Shown here: one piece after another, positions 8,513 to 16,502 of the stretch
Layout of the letters: every line of letters begins with the position of its first letter
How positions within the stretch are numbered: position 1 is the stretch's first letter
Origin: an uncultured Butyricicoccus sp.
Lineage (GTDB): Bacteria; Bacillota; Clostridia; Oscillospirales; Butyricicoccaceae
NCBI GenBank assembly: GCA_944384745.1
Contig: CALWUO010000004.1
Span: forward strand, 48,957 to 112,956
DNA length: 64,000 bases
Reading direction: 5' to 3'
The notes under the pieces: generated by a model
What the model was told of the DNA's origin: nothing
Databases searched by the model: none
What the model saw: only the letters and a program-made list of their open reading frames with translations
Position numbers and translations under genes: made by a program

Positions 8513-9835
8513 TTAAATAAGTTCTTTTTGATGAGTTGCATATAAATATTCGTCCATAGTGTTTATAATTCTATCCATAATCAGTTCTTCTGGTTCATTT
8601 TTTAATAAACCTTCACGCACTTTGGTGTATTGAATAGGCATAAACTGGCTTAAAAGATTTAGTGGGATACCATATGTTTTTAGGTTGTTAATAAGTGTGT
8701 TTTTGGCATTTTCAACTGGTTCAGTTGGCATATAATAACGGCAGCGGTCAGAGAATGAATATTTGCGTTTTAGTTTAATCTCTGCATCTGTGCCTTTGTA
8801 ATGCTTAGACCAATATTTATTATCCTTTAACATTTGTTCGTCTAAAACTTTTGAAAAATCACTAAGCTTTACATCTATATCAGCAAGAAGTTCTTTTTCA
8901 ATATTTTCAAGTGCAAAAACAGCTTCTCTCATAGCAAATGTGAGTGCAGGACCTACTTTTAATATACCAACTCCATCTTCTACAAGTTCACGCAATTTAA
9001 TTTTTGTTTGATAATCGGTTGAATGACCTTCAAAAACAAGTTGTGGAAAATCTGCAATAGATGCCATAAGTTCTTTGGCTTTTTCTCTATCATACTCAGT
9101 ACAACCACTGTCTTTTTCCTCAACGCCTGGTTGAACAACAACTGCAATTACATTTTCCCATGCATGTTCAAGTCCATTATCCAAAAATGCTTTTTTAAAT
9201 GTGGCAACTGTATTTTTAAAATCATCAACTTTAGTTACTTGTACGCCATCATCAGCACCACCAACAGCACCTCCAGGAATAGGCACTTCACTACCTACAA
9301 TATAAACAGGCTCGATTGCATTTGGATTGGTTTCAAGCAATTTTTTATAAGTTTCCTCAGCTACTTTTGCAAGTCTTGCACCTCTTTTGGCTATTGTTTC
9401 ATCAGAAAGACGTGTATTTGCATCGTCATCTGCTACTTTCATACTTGTATCAATATGTATTTTTGTAAAACTTGCACCAACATAATGACGTATGAGTTCT
9501 TCAGCCTCTAACATAGCCTTTTCTTCTGGTAAACTTGCAAATGTAAGAGGACCTAAATGGTCGCCACCTAAAAACAGCTTAGATTTATCAAAACCGATTT
9601 CATCAGCCATTTTATTTACGAAGTTTTTAAAATCCATAGGTTTCATGCCTGTATATCCACCATTTTGGTCACACTGATTTGCTGTGCTTTCAATTAAAAC
9701 ACAAGAATTATCCTGCATACCACGTTTTAATGCTGCTTTAATAACATATCCATTTGCACTACAAACAGAATAAATTCCAACTGCTTTCCCCTGCTTTTGA
9801 AGTGTTACTATTTTCTTTAAAGGATTGCTATTCAT
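8513..9835 (-). CDS. gatZ: Tagatose-1,6-bisphosphate aldolase, non-catalytic/stabilising subunit (GatZ/KbaZ family)
   Basis: Partner subunit needed for activity and stability of class II tagatose-bisphosphate aldolase; often mislabelled as tagatose-6-phosphate kinase. The 440 residues are slightly longer than the usual ~420-430. Family segments seen: CSANGYVIKAALKRG with IESTANQCDQNGGYTGM near the N-terminus, LGGDHLGP, and FEGHSTDYQT later. It is divergent from gatY, the catalytic subunit, with a 78-nt shared control region. The divergent pairing supports one heteromeric enzyme. GatZ and KbaZ cannot be told apart by sequence alone; the GalNAc-type neighbours favour KbaZ/AgaZ. Confidence 0.88.
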   Translation of the reverse strand: MNSNPLKKIVTLQKQGKAVGIYSVCSANGYVIKAALKRGMQDNSCVLIESTANQCDQNGGYTGMKPMDFKNFVNKMADEIGFDKSKLFLGGDHLGPLTFASLPEEKAMLEAEELIRHYVGASFTKIHIDTSMKVADDDANTRLSDETIAKRGARLAKVAEETYKKLLETNPNAIEPVYIVGSEVPIPGGAVGGADDGVQVTKVDDFKNTVATFKKAFLDNGLEHAWENVIAVVVQPGVEEKDSGCTEYDREKAKELMASIADFPQLVFEGHSTDYQTKIKLRELVEDGVGILKVGPALTFAMREAVFALENIEKELLADIDVKLSDFSKVLDEQMLKDNKYWSKHYKGTDAEIKLKRKYSFSDRCRYYMPTEPVENAKNTLINNLKTYGIPLNLLSQFMPIQYTKVREGLLKNEPEELIMDRIINTMDEYLYATHQKELI

Positions 9836-9866
9836 TTTACATTCTCCTTAATTTATGATATACTTA

Positions 9867-9886
9867 ATTAGCTAAATAAAGCTAAT
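9867..9886. promoter_or_regulatory. Inverted repeat between divergent gatZ and gatY
   Basis: ATTAGC (9867-9872) and GCTAAT (9881-9886) are exact inverted copies spaced by 8 nt, in the middle of the 78-nt divergent region. Symmetry and position suit an operator controlling both aldolase subunits. The responsible regulator (one of the two AraC proteins, or one outside) is unknown. Confidence 0.4.
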
Positions 9887-9913
9887 ATATTTAAAAAAAT
9901 CGAGGTCTTTTTT

Positions 9914-10765
9914 ATGCCACTGGTTACAACAAATGAAATGCTTTTAAAAGCACAAAAAGAGCATTATGCAGTAGGTGCATTTAATGCAGAAAATCTTGAA
10001 ATGGTAATGGCTATTGTTGCCGCTGCTGAAAAATCTAACGCCCCTGTTATTATCCAAACCACACCTTCAACTATTAAATATGCAGGGCTTGATTATTATC
10101 TTGCAATGGTAAAAACTGCTGCTGAACGTGCAACCGTACCTGTTGCAATGCATTTAGACCACGGTGATAGTTTATCACTCGCTATGCAGGCACTCCGCAC
10201 AGGTTACACCTCAATTATGATTGATGGTTCACATGAAAGCTTTGAAGATAATATTGCATTGACACGAAAAGTCGTTGAAGCATGTAGTCCATCTGGTATC
10301 AGTGTAGAAGCCGAATTAGGTAAAGTAGGCGGCAAGGAAGATGACCTTGATGGCGGTTCAGGTAATCCTTATACTGACCCTGCTGAAGCTAAGGAATTTG
10401 TAGAACGCACAGGTGTAAATTCACTTGCTGTTGCTATTGGCACAGCACATGGTCTTTATAAAGGTGTACCAAAGCTTGATTTTGAGCGTCTAAGTGAAAT
10501 TCGTAAAGTTGTTGATATTCCACTTGTGCTTCATGGTGCATCTGGTGTACCTGATGAAGCTGTTCAAAAATCCATTGAGCTTGGTATTTGCAAGGTAAAC
10601 TTTGCAACCGAATTACGTATAGCATATAGTAATGGTGTCAAAGCATATATGAAAAAAGACCCTGAAGTGTTTGACCCTAAAAAATACAGCAAAGTCGGCA
10701 TGGAAGAAGTTACAAAACTTGTTTGTGAAAAAATCGCACTTTGTGGTAGCAATAATAAGGCTTAA
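9914..10765 (+). CDS. gatY: Class II tagatose-1,6-bisphosphate aldolase, catalytic subunit
   Basis: Zinc-dependent aldolase cleaving tagatose-1,6-bisphosphate to DHAP and glyceraldehyde-3-P. The 283 residues match GatY/KbaY length. Catalytic Asp82 and zinc His83 lie in HLDHGDS; Glu134, His179 (GTAHGLYKG) and His207 (LHGASG) complete the metal site. The motif IMIDGSHESFEDNI is typical of the tagatose subgroup, though fructose-bisphosphate aldolase activity cannot be excluded. Start chosen at the ATG with GAGG eight to nine bases upstream. Divergent gatZ supplies the helper subunit and nearby nagA/agaS supply the upstream steps of the pathway. Confidence 0.9.
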   Translation: MPLVTTNEMLLKAQKEHYAVGAFNAENLEMVMAIVAAAEKSNAPVIIQTTPSTIKYAGLDYYLAMVKTAAERATVPVAMHLDHGDSLSLAMQALRTGYTSIMIDGSHESFEDNIALTRKVVEACSPSGISVEAELGKVGGKEDDLDGGSGNPYTDPAEAKEFVERTGVNSLAVAIGTAHGLYKGVPKLDFERLSEIRKVVDIPLVLHGASGVPDEAVQKSIELGICKVNFATELRIAYSNGVKAYMKKDPEVFDPKKYSKVGMEEVTKLVCEKIALCGSNNKA

Positions 10766-10771
10766 ACCTTA

Positions 10772-10809
10772 TGTCCTCCAGCATTTTAAAACTCTGGAGG
10801 ACACTTTTT
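10772..10809 (+). terminator. Intrinsic terminator after gatY
   Basis: Perfect 10-bp stem TGTCCTCCAG (10772-10781) with CTGGAGGACA (10794-10803), 12-nt loop, then CTTTTTTA on the plus strand. It also sits at the end of the convergent gene 10809-11351. Confidence 0.85.
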
Positions 10810-11351
10810 TATTTCATTTTTGAAAAAGCGATTAAATGAATTATACTGCAATATACGCCAAATAAAGCAAGAGCAATACTTAAAATCATAAGTGCAGAAG
10901 TATAATTTTCCATATAGGCATTTAAAACAACCAATACTGCAAAAACTATATAAAGCACTGATAATATTATTACCTTATTTTTTTCTTTATTTTCCACTAT
11001 ATATTTTATAGGTGAAAGTTTACGCTGAAAATCAATATCTTGTGCAACTTCAAGCTGTTTTAAAAATGATTTACGGAAACTAAATTCAGCAAGCACCAGA
11101 GCAACTGCAAAAACTATTGCAGCCTGTAACCATGTGAGGAAAGTCCCTGCACATAAAATTGCCGCAAAAAACAATACTGCAAAACGATTTTTAAAAAATA
11201 GTGCTTGATTTTCATGCTTTTTATCAATAATATATCCTTGTTTACTTATAAAATCATAGTAAATAGTGCGATTTTTCTTGTCAGTATATATATTTTGTCC
11301 TGAAAGCCTTATTTGAACCTTTTGTGTATTTTTCTTTTTACCCATTACCAT
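10809..11351 (-). CDS. Small integral membrane protein of unknown function
   Basis: Not recognised. In 180 residues there is a basic soluble N-terminal part (1-52) with SGQNIYTDKKNRTIYYD, then four predicted membrane helices near 55-72, 74-90, 124-145 and 150-175 with a 30-residue loop containing QRKLSPIKYIVENKEK between the two pairs. It starts 13 nt after the nagA stop, so it is probably the second gene of the nagA transcript. The ribosome binding site is poor, and the ATG two codons downstream (11345) is an equal candidate. Function inferred only as something coupled to amino-sugar use or purely incidental. Confidence 0.6.
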   Translation of the reverse strand: MVMGKKKNTQKVQIRLSGQNIYTDKKNRTIYYDFISKQGYIIDKKHENQALFFKNRFAVLFFAAILCAGTFLTWLQAAIVFAVALVLAEFSFRKSFLKQLEVAQDIDFQRKLSPIKYIVENKEKNKVIILSVLYIVFAVLVVLNAYMENYTSALMILSIALALFGVYCSIIHLIAFSKMK

Positions 11352-11364
11352 CTATCCATTTCAT

Positions 11365-12504
11365 TTATAACATTTCTTTACCTCTGCAATATGTCTGCAT
11401 CACATTGTAATCTCTATCAAGTACAACCAAATCGGCATCTAAACCAACTTTAATTGCACCTTTTCGGTCACTTATTCTTAGACAATCAGCAGGGTTTTTA
11501 GTACAAGCATTTATTGCAACATTAACAGGCACAAGAGCTTCTTCAATTAGAAGTCTTAAACCCTCGTTCACTTTTAATGTAGAACCAGCAAGACCACCTG
11601 TTGAAGTTAAATGGGCACTGCCATCTACATATATTTCAATTTCGTTACCACCAAATATAAATTTAGAACCAGCAGGAGAACCTTTCGCCATAAGTGAGTC
11701 GGTAACTAAAATACCATAATCAGCACCTTTTTCATTAAAATACTGATTAAGTGCACTCAATGTCGAATGGTTACCGTCACAAATCACTTCACCATACATA
11801 GTTTTAAAACGATTTGCCGCACCTACAAGACCATTTGCACGATGATTAAAAGGTGACATGCCATTATAAACATGTGTCATACTTCTAGCACCATGAGCAA
11901 AAGCCATTCTTGCCTGTTCAAAAGTAGCGGCTGAGTGACCAATACTAACAACCACACCATTTTCTGTGCAGTAACGAGTTAGCTCAAAATTATCGTCGGT
12001 TTCTGTTGCCATAGTGATATATTTAATCAGTCCTTTTGCAGCCTCTTGATATTTTTTAAACTGCTCAACAGTAGGTTTTACAATATACTGTTCTGGTTGA
12101 GCCCCTTTATATTGCATATCAAGATATGGACCTTCAAAATGTATACCCAAAATTTCAGCACCAGTATAACCTTCTTCAACAACTTGTGCAACGTTTTCAA
12201 GTGCTCTTGTTAAAACTAGCTCACTTTGAGTTATAGTTGTTGGCAAAAGAGCTGTTACGCCCTCGCTTGGGATTTTCTCCACCCAATTTCTAAGCCCTTC
12301 TGGATTTGCGTCATTGGTATCAAAGCCATAAGCACCATGACAGTGTATATCAATAAATCCTGGTAAAATTTTATCTGTACCATAATCTTTATCCACAGGC
12401 TTTGTATTGTATTCATAAATATCTGAAATTTTATTGTCCCTAATCTCAATTTGTGCTGGAACAAATTGTTCTGCAATCCAAACACGTTTACTTTGAATAA
12501 CCAA
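11365..12504 (-). CDS. nagA: N-acetylglucosamine/galactosamine-6-phosphate deacetylase (TTG start)
   Basis: Metal-dependent amidohydrolase removing acetate from GlcNAc-6-P or GalNAc-6-P. Motifs: LPGFIDIHCHGAYGFDT, the Glu-containing LGIHFEGPYLD, then VSIGHSAATFEQA, MTHVYNGMSPFNHR, and catalytic Asp in LVTDSLMAKG. I place the start at TTG 12504 (MVIQSKRVWIAEQF, 379 residues, family length) because GGAGG lies eight bases before it; the upstream ATG at 12576 would add 24 non-homologous residues and cross the divergent araC start. Context (AgaS, tagatose aldolase, PTS) suggests an AgaA role on GalNAc-6-P, but sequence alone cannot separate NagA from AgaA. Confidence 0.92.
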   Translation of the reverse strand: MVIQSKRVWIAEQFVPAQIEIRDNKISDIYEYNTKPVDKDYGTDKILPGFIDIHCHGAYGFDTNDANPEGLRNWVEKIPSEGVTALLPTTITQSELVLTRALENVAQVVEEGYTGAEILGIHFEGPYLDMQYKGAQPEQYIVKPTVEQFKKYQEAAKGLIKYITMATETDDNFELTRYCTENGVVVSIGHSAATFEQARMAFAHGARSMTHVYNGMSPFNHRANGLVGAANRFKTMYGEVICDGNHSTLSALNQYFNEKGADYGILVTDSLMAKGSPAGSKFIFGGNEIEIYVDGSAHLTSTGGLAGSTLKVNEGLRLLIEEALVPVNVAINACTKNPADCLRISDRKGAIKVGLDADLVVLDRDYNVMQTYCRGKEML

Positions 12505-12529
12505 AATTACTTCCTCCTTTTTATAGCAC

Positions 12530-12558
12530 TTGATTTTCCTGTTCATATACTCTAAAAT
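12530..12558 (+). promoter_or_regulatory. Promoter of the second AraC-type gene
   Basis: TTGATT (12530-12535), 17-bp spacer, TAAAAT (12553-12558); predicted start near 12565. It lies only about 26-30 bp upstream of the nagA start on the other strand, so the regulator and nagA share a compact divergent control region. Confidence 0.5.
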
Positions 12559-12604
12559 AATAGGAAAGTTGTACATTATGCCCCTTTTTTCAGAGGTCTT
12601 TATT

Positions 12605-13807
12605 ATGCAAAAAACAAATGAATTCTTATTTTCGCAATTTGGGTCTATATATTTTCACCCAATCGCATCTGAACGGTATGATTTAAGCTGTAAGCAAATA
12701 AAAACAACCAATAATAAAACAAATATACTTTATAGTTTTCCATGTGAAGTATATGTTGAACCTACATATGGTATTGGCTCAATTTTAATAGGCAAAGAAC
12801 CTAACGCTGAAAACTTAAATAAATTTCCTGTACATCACTGTTTAAAAATAGAACCAAATACATATTTTTATGTAATTTCAAGGGTTGATATATTTAACTT
12901 TTCTTTGCTAACTCCAGAAAATATCACCCCTAAAGTTATAAAACTTTCTGAGCCATACACTCCGACTGTTATTTCTATGCCTTTTCATATTTCACAGGTT
13001 TTTGATTGTTCGTATTTAACCCAAGAAACACCATGCACATTTTATAAAACGCCTCATATTTATCATGAACTTATATATGTATGTGATGGATATATGCGTA
13101 TATCTGAGTCTAATGAAACAAATTACAATCTAAACACACATGATTTAATACTATTGAGTCCAAACCAAAAAATAAGCAGACATTTTTCACTAAATACATC
13201 ATGTTCATATCTTACAATAATACTTGACATTGAGCTTAAATCAAATGAGCATATTTTAAATAAAATTTTTAGTTGCCCTGTTGAAATTCAATCTGTCTTA
13301 TGGCAAATTGTTCAAGAAAGTGCATCAGATTTTTACTATACACAAACATTAATGTTATGTCATTTACATGAAATGATATCTGATATACTTCGTTTAGACT
13401 ATGAAAAAAATCAAAATCACTCACAATCAGACAACAACTTTCAAAACAATCAGCTTAAAAAAATACTGTCTTATATGGACGCAAGAGTTACTGAACCACT
13501 TACAATAGAAGATATATGTCATGAATTTTTTATGTCAAGGTCATCACTTCAAACCCTTTTTAAAATAAATTTGGGTTGCTCACCGAAAAACTATCTTATA
13601 AATATAAAGCTACAAAAAAGTAAAGAGCTGATTCGCAAAAACGAACATACAATAAGTGAGATAGCGTATTTGCTTGGATTCAGCTCAATTCATTACTTTT
13701 CAAGGATATTTAAAAAATATTTTCAGATTTCACCAAGTGATTATGCTCGTGGAATAGAACCTGCATCACATAAAAATCATTTAGATGATGGTGCTGATGA
13801 TTATTAA
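12605..13807 (+). CDS. AraC-family transcriptional regulator
   Basis: 400 residues from the chosen ATG at 12605, which has AGAGG eight bases upstream in the same GAGGTCTTT context as gatY. A longer form from 12578 is possible. Residues ~1-120 are of unknown fold, ~130-220 look like a cupin (YHELIYVCDGYMRISES, DLILLSPNQ), and the last ~100 hold the AraC DNA-binding domain (ITVEDICHEFF-like start with DICHEFFMSRSSLQTLFK, then EIAYLLGFSSIHYFSRIFKK). Divergent from nagA, so it probably controls the amino-sugar genes. Unusually long N-terminal region compared with typical ~280-residue AraC proteins. Confidence 0.85.
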   Translation: MQKTNEFLFSQFGSIYFHPIASERYDLSCKQIKTTNNKTNILYSFPCEVYVEPTYGIGSILIGKEPNAENLNKFPVHHCLKIEPNTYFYVISRVDIFNFSLLTPENITPKVIKLSEPYTPTVISMPFHISQVFDCSYLTQETPCTFYKTPHIYHELIYVCDGYMRISESNETNYNLNTHDLILLSPNQKISRHFSLNTSCSYLTIILDIELKSNEHILNKIFSCPVEIQSVLWQIVQESASDFYYTQTLMLCHLHEMISDILRLDYEKNQNHSQSDNNFQNNQLKKILSYMDARVTEPLTIEDICHEFFMSRSSLQTLFKINLGCSPKNYLINIKLQKSKELIRKNEHTISEIAYLLGFSSIHYFSRIFKKYFQISPSDYARGIEPASHKNHLDDGADDY

Positions 13808-13812
13808 ATTTA

Positions 13813-14088
13813 TCAGCAAACACCTTGAATAGCGTAGCGTAAAATTGTAATTACAACGCCCTTACTTATTTCAACATCAATTTTATCATCATTGATTTTT
13901 ACTATTGTACCGAAAATTCCTCCGCCAAACATTATTTTTGCACCGACTTTAATTTGCTCTTGCAATACTGCCATTGAATCTCGGCTTTTTTTCATATTTC
14001 GTGCGGAAATAATTGTTACAATAATGGCTACTATACAAAGCAATGCACCAATTGTAACACTTGTCCACAAAATCACTTCCCAATTCAT
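13813..14088 (-). CDS. yajC: Preprotein translocase accessory subunit YajC
   Basis: Single-pass membrane protein associated with SecDF-SecYEG. The 91 residues have one N-terminal helix (about 7-28) followed by a basic region and the family motif KVGAKIMFGGGIFGTIVKINDDKIDVEIS. Typical length is 85-110. It is separated from agaS by 74 nt including a hairpin; being next to sugar genes and not to tgt/secDF is unusual but the family call is solid. An older scheme would call this DUF-like KOW protein. Confidence 0.85.
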   Translation of the reverse strand: MNWEVILWTSVTIGALLCIVAIIVTIISARNMKKSRDSMAVLQEQIKVGAKIMFGGGIFGTIVKINDDKIDVEISKGVVITILRYAIQGVC

Positions 14089-14115
14089 AATTGTTTGGCT
14101 CCTTTTGGTTTATTG

Positions 14116-14158
14116 CCTGTTTCCCCAACTTTGTAAAGCTCAGGGAAACAGGTTTTTT
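14116..14158 (+). terminator. Hairpin with plus-strand T run between yajC and agaS
   Basis: CCTGTTTCCC (14116-14125) pairs exactly with GGGAAACAGG (14143-14152), 17-nt loop, then TTTTTT on the plus strand. On the minus strand, the direction of agaS and yajC, no T run follows. It could stop antisense read-through from the AraC gene, or act as an mRNA stem between agaS and yajC. Confidence 0.5.
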
Positions 14159-14162
14159 CATT

Positions 14163-15344
14163 TTACTTTCTTGTATAAGGATATAGAGTTACACCCTTAA
14201 CAACACGGTTTACTTCACCTGTTGGACATGGATTATCTGGAGTGATACCCATAGAAAGGGATTTTAAAACAGCTAGTGTCTGAGCAAATAGAATATCATC
14301 AAGACCTAACATAACACTTTGATAATCAGTATCAAGGTTATAGTTTACAGCATAATCTGCAAGTGCTGCTACATCTGCATCTGGCTTAGAAGTTACAACA
14401 ACAATTTTATTTCCTTTGCGTTGAGAACTCATTTCCTTTAATAAATCAATTTCATATTGACGAGTATAAGCATCATCACTCAAATAAATAACAGTTAATG
14501 TATTATCATCAACAATAGACTTAGGACCATGACGGAAACCAAGTGGAGTATCATACATTGTAACAACTCCGCCTGCTGTAAGCTCTAGCATTTTAAGAGC
14601 AGACTCCTGAGCTATACCCTTTAAACAGTTACTGCCAAGATATACAATTCTGTTAAAATTATATTCATTAACAATATTTTGAGCTATTGTATAGTTTTCA
14701 GCTAGGAACTTTTCACCAGCATCTGCAATTTTTTCTACTTTTGCAATAGCCTCATCAAGGTTATCAATACAGAAACACAGATAAGCTGCAAGATACATAT
14801 TGCTAAAGCTTGAAGTCATAGCAAAGCTTTGGTCATGGGTTTCTGGTGTTAAGTTAATAGCATAACATTTAGGGGTTGTTTGTGCTCGCTTAGATAAAGC
14901 TCCCTCATGATTACAAGTGATAAACAGATGATAAACATTATCACAAACAGCTTCAGCAACATCAATTGCACCAACAGACTCTGGAGAATTGCCAGAACGA
15001 CCAAAACTAATAAGTAAAGTTGGTTTTGTGCGTGATAAGTAAGCCTCTGGAGTTGCAACTAAATCTGTTGTACCATAGGATTTTACTTTATAGTTCATAA
15101 GTGTTGTAAGATATGGGAATAAAGCATTGCCTACAAATTCACTTGTGCCTGCACCAGTTAAAATAATATCAAAATCTTCACAATCTGTTACATTTTTAAG
15201 AAATGCTTTGATTTCGTCCTTAGCGTCCTTAATCTGCTTACAGGTTTTACGCCATGTAGCTGGTTGTTGTGCAATTTCTGTTATAGTGTATACAGATGAT
15301 GTTTCATTCATTTTTGCTTCATCAATATTAAAAATTGTTTTCAT
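14163..15344 (-). CDS. agaS: AgaS-type SIS-domain sugar isomerase (galactosamine-6-phosphate deaminase/isomerase)
   Basis: Cytoplasmic enzyme with two SIS domains. Members work on galactosamine-6-phosphate, giving tagatose-6-phosphate and ammonia. The 393 residues show the first SIS motif FDIILTGAGTSEFVGNAL, then LISFGRSGNSPESVGA and THDQSFAMTSSFSNM, and a second SIS domain with GLGFRHGPKSI-like DTPLGFRHGPKS and the C-terminal NPCPTGEVNRVVKGVTLY that is characteristic of AgaS. It lies 37 nt downstream of the PTS EIIA gene. With nagA upstream in the pathway and gatYZ downstream, the set is a coherent GalNAc route. Confidence 0.92.
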   Translation of the reverse strand: MKTIFNIDEAKMNETSSVYTITEIAQQPATWRKTCKQIKDAKDEIKAFLKNVTDCEDFDIILTGAGTSEFVGNALFPYLTTLMNYKVKSYGTTDLVATPEAYLSRTKPTLLISFGRSGNSPESVGAIDVAEAVCDNVYHLFITCNHEGALSKRAQTTPKCYAINLTPETHDQSFAMTSSFSNMYLAAYLCFCIDNLDEAIAKVEKIADAGEKFLAENYTIAQNIVNEYNFNRIVYLGSNCLKGIAQESALKMLELTAGGVVTMYDTPLGFRHGPKSIVDDNTLTVIYLSDDAYTRQYEIDLLKEMSSQRKGNKIVVVTSKPDADVAALADYAVNYNLDTDYQSVMLGLDDILFAQTLAVLKSLSMGITPDNPCPTGEVNRVVKGVTLYPYTRK

Positions 15345-15381
15345 TTTTGAATAACTCCTTTTTTTATGTTAAAAGATTGTT

Positions 15382-15810
15382 TTAAATACCATCTTCAGGA
15401 ATTTCCTGAGTTATATTTACAAATTCATATTTTGCAATTTGCTCTACACCGCTTTCTAAAGCAGCTTTTGTTAGAGCATCAAGGTCTTCTTCAAACTTTC
15501 TTGTCATTGTCACTTCTAGCATCATAGATAGATTTGTGCCTGCTACAACATTTACATTTTGCATTTGTGTGCTGATTTCAGCGGCTTTATTAAATGGAGT
15601 ACCGCCTAAAAGGTCGCAAAGAATAAGCACACTATCACAATCTTTTAAATTATCAAGTGCTTTTCTAATCTCACGGTCTAGGTCATCAAGATTGTAAGTA
15701 GGCAGAAAATCAACATACTGATAATTCTCTTGTTTACCTGCAATCAAATCAACTGCACTCGTTATACCGCTACCAAAGTTTCCATGTCCTGTTACTAATA
15801 ATCCAATCAT
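15382..15810 (-). CDS. agaF: PTS mannose/N-acetylgalactosamine-family EIIA component
   Basis: Cytoplasmic phosphocarrier taking phosphate from HPr and passing it to EIIB. The 142 residues begin MIGLLVTGHGNFGSG, with phosphorylated His9, and contain CDLLGGTPFNKAA, the second family hallmark. Start overlaps the stop of the upstream helical-repeat gene by four bases (ATGA), so translation is coupled. Separate EIIA, EIIB, EIIC and EIID genes are typical of the Aga branch of this family. The gene symbol is by context. Confidence 0.9.
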   Translation of the reverse strand: MIGLLVTGHGNFGSGITSAVDLIAGKQENYQYVDFLPTYNLDDLDREIRKALDNLKDCDSVLILCDLLGGTPFNKAAEISTQMQNVNVVAGTNLSMMLEVTMTRKFEEDLDALTKAALESGVEQIAKYEFVNITQEIPEDGI

Positions 15811-16472
15811 GATATATCTCCTCTATTTGCATTGTTTTTTATAATTTTTTCTATCACTGGAACATATATTGCCTTTGGGTGAAAACAAACTTTAGAATTT
15901 TGATAATAAGTTTGTGCGTTTTCTGTGTCGCCTAAATACTCATATTGTTTTGCAAGTAAAAACAGCATTACACCTAATGGAAAACCATAATATTCTTTTG
16001 TATTGATTTCATCAATAATAGGTTTAATAAACTCTGTGCTTTTATCAAGCATAACATAAAATGCTTGCTCATTATAAACAGTAAATTTATTATCACCTAG
16101 TTTTTTAATCTCATCTAGCAGTAATTTTGCATGCTCTCTATCATTTCTAATAAGAAATCTATGATAATACTGCTCGATAAAGGTCTTTTTATCCTGATTG
16201 TTAGGATAATCTTTTTTTGTCATTTCTTTAAGTTTAGTTTCAAAGTTTGACATATCCTCTGCAAGATAATATGCCCTAAGCTGATATAAATCGCAGGTAT
16301 AATCACCTAAAAATCTTCTTGTTGTCGCCATATCAGCTATTTTTTGCACAGTATCCCAATCTTTTTTGCGAATGCTCATATTAAGACTTCTAAGCTGAAA
16401 ATTTTTCATTCCCTGATATGCAATATAAGCTAGAAAGGCAACAAAAATAATCAAAGCTGTTAACTGACTCAT
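15807..16472 (-). CDS. Membrane-anchored helical-repeat protein of unknown function inside the PTS operon
   Basis: Not recognised as a named family. The 221 residues have one N-terminal membrane helix (about 5-22, no cleavage site) and then an all-helical soluble part with TPR-like spacing: segments around QLRAYYLAEDMSNFETKLKE, RNDREHAKLLLDEIKKL and AKQYEYLGDTENAQTYYQNS. The last is a good TPR match. It lies between EIID and EIIA, overlapping EIIA by four bases, so it is genetically tied to the transporter. A scaffold or assembly factor for the PTS is an inference. Confidence 0.65.
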   Translation of the reverse strand: MSQLTALIIFVAFLAYIAYQGMKNFQLRSLNMSIRKKDWDTVQKIADMATTRRFLGDYTCDLYQLRAYYLAEDMSNFETKLKEMTKKDYPNNQDKKTFIEQYYHRFLIRNDREHAKLLLDEIKKLGDNKFTVYNEQAFYVMLDKSTEFIKPIIDEINTKEYYGFPLGVMLFLLAKQYEYLGDTENAQTYYQNSKVCFHPKAIYVPVIEKIIKNNANRGDIS

Positions 16473-16502
16473 ATTTGCACCCGACTTTCTGATTTTCTTT
16501 TT

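Noticed and set aside
9023..9511. 162-residue plus-strand ORF inside gatZ
   Set aside because: Lies entirely antisense to a strongly conserved gene; rich in Cys/Phe/Thr as expected from complementary AT-rich codons; no ribosome binding site.
8513..9835. Annotation as tagatose-6-phosphate kinase
   Set aside because: This is a common database label for the GatZ/KbaZ family; the protein has no kinase fold motifs and the family is known as the aldolase helper subunit.
12530..12604. Longer N-terminus of the second AraC protein
   Set aside because: The first 25 codons run over the promoter -10 and lack the good AGAGG site found before 12605; the ATG at 12578 remains a possible alternative.
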